Made by a program: the position numbers and the translations under genes
NCBI GenBank assembly: GCA_022496205.1
Contig: WTXD01000044.1
Location: 1-64,000, forward strand
Length of the DNA: 64,000 nucleotides
Direction of reading: 5' to 3'
Origin: Gloeopeniophorella convolvens
Taxonomy: Eukaryota; Basidiomycota; Agaricomycetes; Russulales
The notes under the pieces: model-generated
Database searches by the model: none
What the model was told of the DNA's origin: nothing
What the model saw: the letters and a program-made list of their open reading frames with translations, nothing else
Shown here: piece after piece, positions 56,602 to 64,000 of the stretch
Layout of the letters: the number at the start of each line of letters is the position of its first letter
How positions within the stretch are numbered: position 1 is the first letter of the stretch

Positions 56602-58811
56602 TATGAGTACTCGTGGTGTGATTGTCAGGAAGTGGAAGACAGTTGTGAGATACTATGAGACTAGCCTCCGAAAGCTTGCTTTTATATGGAGTGCCGCCCC
56701 ACATAGCAGACTGTACAGGTCCGACTGAACATGAGATCGTAACGAGGCGGAACTAAGCTTATACTCAGGGCGGCACCAAAAGGCCGCGTTTCATTTCGCG
56801 CTTGATGGCTGAAGCTGGAGATGCCGGAGCGCAGCTAGCCGTACCCGTCGGTGGCTTGGGGTCTAGAGGGCTTGAGGGGGTGATGAACTTGGATCTGGAA
56901 GCGGCCCAAGTGGCTAGAGAGCATGCCAGGCAATCCAACATGGCTTTCCAGGGGGGCAGTTAGGACTGGACGCCAAGGTGACTTGAGAATTGAATATGGA
57001 GTGGGTTGTCGGTTGACGTGACCGCGCGGTCTGCTTCCTCGTCATGCTTGCGGCGGTCGGCTCAGACGACGATATTTATGCCACTGCACCATCGGACCGG
57101 GATCCGAGTTGCCCTAGAACCTGCTGGTTGGGCCTGGTTAGGCGCACGTGCTCATGGCGAGACGCTCGCCTCCGGGAATCCCGCAGTCGTGACATTGCGA
57201 TTGATGGCTTGGAGAAATTTGCAGGAAGAAAAGAAGGCGCGGCATGAAAAGCACAGGAGGCCCATTTTCGCGATGACCTTGGAAGATGGTCACAGTGCCA
57301 GTGAGGAGCTGCGACTTTGGAGTTGGCACTCCCCAGGGAGCGCATGTGTGACACAGACTACACATATTGAAGCGATACATACATGCAAAAGGTAAATGCA
57401 GCATCCCGGAAGCTGGTTTATGTCCACTCAAACCCCTCTCGTCGAGAGAGGAGGTCCCCGTGCATCCTCTGCTGGCTGACGATTTCAGCGGGAGAACCGC
57501 AGGAAGTCATCGATCTGAGTCATTCCGCTTGCGACGGTCGTCGAGCGCTTGTGTCCTTCCCGGCGTGCGAAGCGAGAAAGCGGGGTGCGCCAAACGTGCT
57601 TTTGTCCGCTCTGGTGCTGCGTCACGGACCAGCGCAAAGTCACGATTCCCACGAGAAAGACTAAACAAAAATCCGAGCGATTAAGCCGAGAGGCGACGAA
57701 GGATCGTCATTGGTACGTACGGACGACCCAATTCACCCAAACGAATGCCTTCAACGCTTGAAGGTCCTTACACCATGACCTCACGTCGGAGAAATCTGCC
57801 GAGGATGTGGACATTGGACATAAGGGGATTCAGTAGCACATACCAGCGGGAATCGAAGAGCAATTCAACGGGATATGCCTCCAACGGGACGTGGAGAAGG
57901 CATTGAAGGCTGCGAGACATTCTTTTGTCAAGGCACCTTGTTGAACCAATTGAAATACTGACCGAGCCATAAGATGCTGAGCACAAACACCAGCCCAATC
58001 TCGAATGGTGGGCGTGCCGTGGGTGAGTTGCTCAAACCCAAATCAAGAGCAAGCCTGCGTACGAGGCTTAGTTATTGTATCGATGGCGACCAGACTAGCA
58101 ACCCACATCAGGACGGAAATAAAGAGTGTGACAGAAGAAAGAACGAGAGGGAAAATGTCGGCCATGTCTGCAAATACGAAGTCAGGACAGACGAATGGGT
58201 GACCTGTCGGAAGGGCCTACAGAAGTAGTCTTGAAAGTTGTTCACTTTGTTAGACAGTGCGAGTACCAAAATGTTAAGGAATATGATGACACCTGCGCAA
58301 AGTTAACCAATCCATTGGGTGCCGCGGAATGCCCAGGAGTTGCGCACCGTAGCCAAAGAGGACCTTTTTGCCTACAGAAGAGAGGGGAGACATGGTTGAC
58401 ACCGTCAAGCCTCGAAGAAAGGAGTGTATAAATATAAGGAACGGATTGTACGAATGAGTTGGAAGGGAAACTGTGATGGACTCCTCGTCCCTTGCAACGA
58501 CGACGACGACAACAACAACGACATAAACCTACATTGGGGTTAGGGTCAGGTCTCGCTACCCCGCAAGACTTCAGCACGAAATGCCAAGGGATTAGTAGCC
58601 AGGGGCTTAATGAACCCCGCACTCCTTGGCATCTGCCTCCTCAGGCTAGTACCTGCTAGCACCTCTTTCGTCTCCATCCAGAGGTTGGGGCAGCAATTCC
58701 AGATGCTAGGAAAAACGGTCCGGACGTTGTCCGGACGTCTTCATCCTCATCACGAGTGTCCGGCTTTCGGTATGGACTGAGCCTACCGAACTGGCGCCAT
58801 TGAGGGTCAGA
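56602..58811. other. Intergenic, no gene recognised
   Basis: Short ORFs only. Promoter of the secreted protein at the left end. No domain, RNA gene or coding exon chain was found. Confidence 0.45.
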
Positions 58812-59360
58812 TACAGTCAAATGCGTCAACTTGGGTCAGTGCGCTAATTTGAGTCACCTTCCCGATCGGGGGCTTGCGCACGCGTTTTCGGTAGCTCAGT
58901 CTCACGCTCTCCCCAACCCGCGAAACTTTGCACGACTCTGGAGTCCGACTCGAATCTGCATGTAGAACCGGAGATAGACATAGTTATAACAGATAAAGAG
59001 GTGTTCTAAGATGTCTAGAATGCAGTTGGATCACAGACTCCTACATTACTGTGAAGGTGCAAGCCTCGTCAATCTTATCAGTTGCAGAAGGGGTGTCCTG
59101 CAGTTTTCAAACACCTTCTAAAGCAAGTGTTTTGAGCACAGCAACCTTGTCCTCATACATTTAATGTCCCTTGCCTTCCCTTGGATTGACTTTCAACTCA
59201 GCCATAGCTATTATTGAGTCTAGATACCGCCCCAGCGACCCTGGCTGCTGACCCAACACAAGGCTGTGAGACTGAGCTACCGGAAATGGATGCCGGAGGT
59301 TCCCGATTGGGAAGGTGACTCAAATTAACGCACTGACCCAAGTTGACGCATTTGACTGTA
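58812..59360. mobile_element. Tc1/mariner-type MITE with about 95-bp terminal inverted repeats
   Basis: The sequence CAGTCAAATGCGTCAACTTG at 58814 reappears reversed, ending at 59358. The two ends remain alike for roughly 95 bp (left to about 58,908, right from about 59,265), with a handful of differences and small gaps. Both ends are bordered by TA (58812-58813 and 59359-59360), the target duplication of Tc1/mariner transposases. The internal part of about 350 bp has no ORF of note, so the element must move with a transposase encoded elsewhere. It sits between the secreted protein and the GH7 gene. Confidence 0.85.
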
Positions 59361-60380
59361 TGACATTCTCGCGGTGCGGCGTCTCTTGGTCTGATTTGGA
59401 GTGGGGCCTGTTTTCCTCGCAAATCTCATCCTAATGCTCTCTGAACCTGAGACCTACCGCCTGGTGACCGCAAACCGCGTGGAGATACGAAGAGTGCGTC
59501 CCGCCCCCGCTGTTGTGCGACGCTTCTACCCGGTACCGCGTGCTCTGCTTCGGGATGCCTTACCGTCATCTGGAGCTCGGATCTTGTTCGTCACGGTTGC
59601 AATCTCTCAAACGGTCACAATACATCGCTGCCTTCATCTACGCGAGGGGATACATCGAGACTATCGATAGCTGCTTGTGCGCTAGCCAACACTGTTCACC
59701 CGACGGAGCCAGTTTGGCAGTGCTCACCGCTCAGTGCATCGTCTTATCGCCGTGCCATTCACGCCTTGACTTCGGATATTCGCTGTCACGATTCTGCAGC
59801 CCATATTTGTCGAGACTTACGGTGTCGATCAAAATCTTGGCATCTTCGTCTTCCTTCCCCGGACCCATCTCGGATTCATGTAAACCCCAGTGCAGCTTTT
59901 GCGTTTGGTCGCCCCCTGCAATCGTTTGACCTCCATTCGAGAAGCGAATATGGCCCGGTCTCGGACTTTTACTGGCATCACTTTCTCGTTCGCCCCGCGG
60001 CCAATGCTGCGCTTTTTTCTCGTTTTCAGCTCGAAACGGATAATTGTCGCCAAATAGCGAACGCACAAGTCGAGTAGGGAGGTCACGCCGTTGAGCTGCT
60101 GACATCACGTGCAACGCATCTGCGCTGGTTGTTACGGGTAAAGCCCGGTACGCTACACCACCTCGCTGGCAAACGTCTGAGACGGCGATGAAGCAGTGTG
60201 CTGCACTCCACCGACATCAGAACAAGCAGTAGTATTCTCGCAGGATTTACCGAGCCACCATGTATAAAAGCTACCACAAGTCGCACTTCATTCTCCATCG
60301 CCCAAAACACATCGTCTGGTGAGCTCTCCTGCACTGGAGCGCGAGTTTTCACTCACATTTTCTGATCTCAGCGATTCAAA
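59361..60380. other. Upstream region of the GH7 gene
   Basis: No gene seen. A CreA-type CCCCGC (59993-59998) immediately followed by a CCAAT box (60001-60005) lies about 380 bp before the GH7 ATG, a pairing familiar from carbon-regulated cellulase promoters. Its function here is inferred. Confidence 0.4.
60263..60269 (+). promoter_or_regulatory. TATA box of the GH7 cellobiohydrolase gene
   Basis: TATAAAA, 118 bp before the start codon, in a region otherwise poor in such sites. It fits a strongly inducible promoter. Confidence 0.6.
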
Positions 60381-62108
60381 ATGTTCCCCGCTGCAACTCT
60401 CCTCGCTTTCACTCTCCTTGCTGTGGCGCGTGCCCAGCAAGTCGGCACTCAGACAGCTGAGACCCACCCCCCACTCACCTGGCAGTCATGCACGGCGGGC
60501 GGCTCCTGCACCAATCAGAATGGCGCTGTCGTTCTCGACGCCAACTGGCGCTGGCTGCACACCACTAGGTTGGTGTTTGCCTTTCTGTCTATCTGCGTCT
60601 CCCTAACAGCGCCTCTCAGCGGTTACACCAACTGTTACACTGGCAACACCTGGGACGCCACGCTCTGCCCCGATGCCCAGACATGTGCGCAGAACTGCGC
60701 TTTGGATGGCGCTGACTACACCGGCACCTACGGTATCACCACCACTGGCAACGCGCTGACCCTCAAGTTCGTCACCAAGGGTGCCAATACCAATGTTGGC
60801 TCTCGTGTCTACCTTATGGCTAGCGATACTAGCTACGAGATGTTCAAGATGCTGAACCAGGAGTTCACCTTCGATGTCGACGTCTCTCAGCTTCCCTGCG
60901 GTCTCAACGGCGCGGTCTACTTCTCTGAGATGGCCGCTGATGGTGGTTTGTCCAAGTACTCCACCAACAAAGCTGGTGCGAAGTACGGAACTGGCTACTG
61001 CGACTCGCAGTGCCCGCGTGACCTCAAGTTCATCAACGGCCTTGTATGTCGCCTATTTTCCATCGCATCAGCCTGTTCTGACCCTCTTTTTAGGCCAACG
61101 TTGCGGGCTGGGACGCTGATCCCAACTCTGCCAACTCCGGCACAGGTAACTGGGGCTCCTGCTGCAGTGAGATGGACATCTGGGAGGCCAACTCTATCTC
61201 TGCCGCCGTCACCCCTCACCCATGCACTGTCGTCGGCCAGACGGAGTGCTCTGGCGATGCTTGCGGTACCACCGACCGCTACGCCAGCGCTTGCGACCCC
61301 GATGGTTGCGACTTCAACTCCTTCCGCATGGGCAACAAGACCTTCTACGGCCCCGGACTGACCGTCGACACCACCAAGAAGATCACTGTTGTCACCCAGT
61401 TCCTGACCAACGACGGCACCTCCACCGGCACCCTCTCGGAGATCAAGCGCTTCTACGTCCAGAATGGTGTTGTCATCCCCAACAGCGAGTCCAGCATCGC
61501 CGGCGTCGACGCCTCCAACTCGATCACTTCGCAGTTCTGCGACGAGCAGAAGGCTGCCTTCGGTGACAACACCGACTTCCAAACCAAGGGCGGTCTCTCC
61601 GGCATGGGTGCTGCCCTCGGCCGTGGTGTCGTCCTCGTCCTCTCCGTCTGGGACGACTATGCCGTCAACATGCTCTGGCTCGACAGCGACTACCCCACCG
61701 ACTCTGACCCATCTGCCCCCGGTGTTGCCCGCGGCACTTGCGCCACCACCTCCGGTGTCCCCGCTACTGTCGAGTCCCAGAACGCCAACGCTCAGGTCAC
61801 CTATTCCAACATCAAGGTCGGCCCCATCGGTTCGACCTTCAACCAGCCCGGCGGCGGCACCACCACCGGCAGCTCTGGCCCCACTGGTAGCCCCACGACC
61901 ACCCCGACCTCGACGCCCACAACCGTGTCTGCTCCGGGCGCGACTCAGACCCAATACGGCCAATGGTGAGCGATACATCTGCATTCGGCGCAGCATGCCT
62001 TGTCTGATCGAGTCTCGCAGCGGCGGTATCGGCTACGCTGGCCCCACGTCCTGCGCATCTGGCACTTCCTGCCACACTGTCAACACCTACTACAGCCAGT
62101 GCTTGTAA
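60381..62108 (+). CDS. GH7 cellobiohydrolase with CBM1, secreted
   Basis: Four exons: 60381-60568, 60620-61043, 61094-61965 and 62021-62108, giving 523 aa. An 18-residue signal peptide ends at ARA, leaving Gln-Gln at the mature start, typical for pyroglutamate. The active site EMDIWEANS supplies nucleophile E230, D232 and acid/base E235, which are 212, 214 and 217 in the mature protein. A Thr/Ser/Pro/Gly linker follows, and then a CBM1 beginning [12 protein letters not shown]. The last intron lies within YGQ|C, so the CBM is completed by exon 4. It releases cellobiose processively from reducing ends of cellulose, feeding the cellobiose dehydrogenase encoded 21 kb away. Codon use is strongly biased to C-ending codons, as in highly expressed secreted enzymes. 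Confidence 0.97.
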
Positions 62109-63121
62109 AGGGACAGCATAGAGGGCGAAGAGCCCGGGTCTTGGGAAAAGGATGTGCACTATGTACTTGGTTCTCCTTGATGAAATGTAAAATGTTTGTT
62201 TGCTCTTCCGACTGCTGGCTGGACCGAGCCTGCCTTTACACAGCTGTTGGCCTTGGTGACCCCTTCAGAGCACAGTAACGTTTTTGTCCGAGTCCAGCCC
62301 CGGTTACCGCTCGTGGTTCGGTTACCTGTGCACGCTGCAGAGGTGGGTGTTGAAGAAACACGAGGAGCCGCTCCGGAAAAACACTCCGGAAAACCGAGGG
62401 TTCAATGAACGGGAGCATCTACCGCAAATGAGATGGTCGTGGTAGGCGTGGCGCACTGTGTGTGAGAGTTCGGTCGTTTAGGGACATTATCTCGAGCGCC
62501 TCAGATACCCGGGGCGAGGATCTGTGTAACAGACGCCGACGGTGAAGCACCACCGGGCTAAGACAATATGGCCTGGTATATACCATCGTCACGCCAATTA
62601 CGGTCGGGTGTGAGGGGGCCTTTGTCTTCCAACCGCGCCGTTGAGAACCGGGCTGGTCCGTCGCGGGGTGATTGAAGCACAAGCCCCGCGCGGACTGGCG
62701 CGGACACTGTGCGCGCAGATGTCCGTTACTGTCGGGAGTTTGCGGGCTCCACGCGCGAGGTCCTATCCGTTCCCATCCGAGTGGGATAATGCCGGGATGG
62801 AGAGTGCTGCGAGGCTGATTCGGGTACCGTGAGGTATCGTGAGACACAGATTTATCGCAGCGCGGAAAGGTTTATCGACGAGCCGGCGGGTTGAGGAGAC
62901 AAACGGATGGGGTTTTTGCAGAGGTTGGAAGATCGCGATTGGCTGGGAGCTTCGCTTGCTCAATTTGGCCGTTGGCAATAAAACGGACAGGTCTCGCGCG
63001 GTTTGATCCACTACGTCAAGCTCTCTGATAGCATTCAGGCCCTGCCTGCATCCCCTCACTTCTCTCCGAACCTTTATTATCTCTACCCCCACCTTTCTCA
63101 ACTCTCCGAGCACCTTCTCTA
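62109..63121. other. Spacer between the GH7 gene and the NADH dehydrogenase gene
   Basis: 3' flank of the cellobiohydrolase gene and promoter of the next gene. No gene recognised. Confidence 0.5.
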
Positions 63122-64000
63122 ATGTCTTCCGCAATTCGTACGTGTATTGCCGCTCGCCTTGCGGCTCCGGCGCGCGCTTTTCGACCTCAACGTCATTTCA
63201 CAGTTCGCACGACCCTGTCGCGGTCGCTGGCTCGTTCCTCATCGAGACAATTCGCTCTCGGCCTTAGGCAAGCACAGTTCTCTCGTAGACTGCTCTCGAC
63301 TCCTCCCCCTTCGAGTCCGGTATGCATACAACGACCGTCTGTCCCGTAATACGCCTTCTCATACATACGATTCTCAGCCGCCACCGCCTCCGGCCCATCC
63401 AGAACTTTCTAGATGGCGTCGTTTCCTCCAAACTCTTGGTCGAGTTACCCTCGTCACCATTGTAACTTCGGGCGGAGTGTTCTACTACGTCACCCAGAAA
63501 GACCGACACCCCGGTCCGCAATTGCCGCACGACCCGTCGAAGAAGACTGTCGTCGTCCTCGGTAGTGGTTGGGGCTCAACATCTTTCCTCAAAAATATCG
63601 ACACATCCGAGTACAATGTTGTCGTCATTAGCCCGCGCAACTTCTTCCTTTTCACTCCCTTGTTGCCGAGTGTCGCTGTTGGAACTCTTGCCAACAATTC
63701 CATTTTGCAGCGTGAGTTGTCATTCCAACTCATTGGACCTATTCTTTTCTCACAGCTTAACTGAAGCAATCCGCTATCTGGCACGTCATAAGGACCGTCA
63801 AGTCACCGTCATTGAGGCGGAGGCGAAGTCAGTTGATGTAAGCCACACGGTCTTCCTAACCATTAACATTTTGTCTTATCTCGGGTTGTAGCCCGTCGCG
63901 AAGACCGTCACTTTTGCGGACGAGACGGAAGTCCAGGGCGCGATTTCATCGACCACCATACCGTTCGACTACCTCATCTATTCTGTCGGGGCGGAGACTC
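63122..64000 (+). CDS. NDE1: Alternative (type II) NADH dehydrogenase, mitochondrial, partial
   Basis: The 5' part only; the gene runs off the right edge. Exons: 63122-63319, 63379-63712, 63767-63837 and 63892 onward. The N-terminus, rich in Arg, Ala and Ser, is a mitochondrial presequence, followed by a possible membrane segment VTLVTIVTSGGVFYYV. The FAD-binding motif VVVLGSGWGSTSFLKNID is followed by VVVISPRNFFLFTPLLPS, both hallmarks of NDH-2 enzymes, and by LQPIRYLARHK and FDYLIYSVGAET. These single-subunit enzymes pass electrons from NADH to ubiquinone without pumping protons. The membrane segment before the catalytic domain suggests an external (Nde) rather than internal type, but that is an inference. 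Confidence 0.9.

Noticed and set aside
60995..62159. Long minus-strand and third-frame ORFs over the GH7 gene
   Set aside because: They are shadows caused by the C-ending codon bias of the cellobiohydrolase gene.

Overview
The window is nuclear DNA of a wood-decaying basidiomycete (Agaricomycete), probably a white-rot species. The evidence is many short introns (about 50-60 bp) with GT-AG and some GC-AG borders, a cellobiose dehydrogenase with a haem domain, a GH7 cellobiohydrolase with a CBM1 tail, and a GH18 chitinase with a terminal binding module. All exon maps were built by hand from splice consensus, reading frame and family knowledge. No alignment or search was run.

Layout. 1-1,234: decayed Ty3/gypsy end with chromodomain and its LTR. 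1,326-2,790 (-): short RecQ-like helicase. 4,014-12,844 (+): four copies (A-D) of one short-chain dehydrogenase gene, copy B broken by one base, with SDH2 (-) lying between C and D. 12,985-16,146 (-): tandem pair of aldo-keto reductases with hydrophobic C-terminal tails. 16,449-20,244 (-): F-box/WD40 protein. 20,814-28,395 (-): very large BEACH/WD40 protein. 28,798-29,903 (-): unknown protein. 29,904-33,929: gene-poor, with a decayed mitochondrial uS4 copy. 33,930-36,299 (+): NmrA-like reductase and V-ATPase subunit E. 36,521-43,414 (-): cellobiose dehydrogenase, then catalase. 44,615-52,355: chitinase (+) and MTR4 helicase (-), flanked by two identical intron-bearing tRNA-Asp genes in opposite orientation. 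52,610-55,015: divergent pair, a mitochondrial HMG-box protein (-) and a GNAT-Mss4 fusion (+). 56,029-56,601 (-): small secreted protein. 58,812-59,360: Tc1/mariner-type MITE. 60,381-62,108 (+): GH7 cellobiohydrolase. 63,122-end (+): start of an alternative NADH dehydrogenase.

How the genes fit together. Cellobiohydrolase releases cellobiose, which is the substrate of cellobiose dehydrogenase. That enzyme passes electrons to oxygen or to lytic monooxygenases, and catalase removes peroxide. SDH2, the external NADH dehydrogenase, VMA4 and the HMG-box protein are housekeeping energy and organelle genes. The SDR and AKR arrays look like recent local expansions of small-carbonyl reductases. I saw no defence system or classical secondary-metabolite core gene. 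The most unusual items are the SDR array with a conserved 8-bp micro-exon, the tailed AKR pair, the GNAT-Mss4 fusion, the uS4 pseudogene and the MITE.
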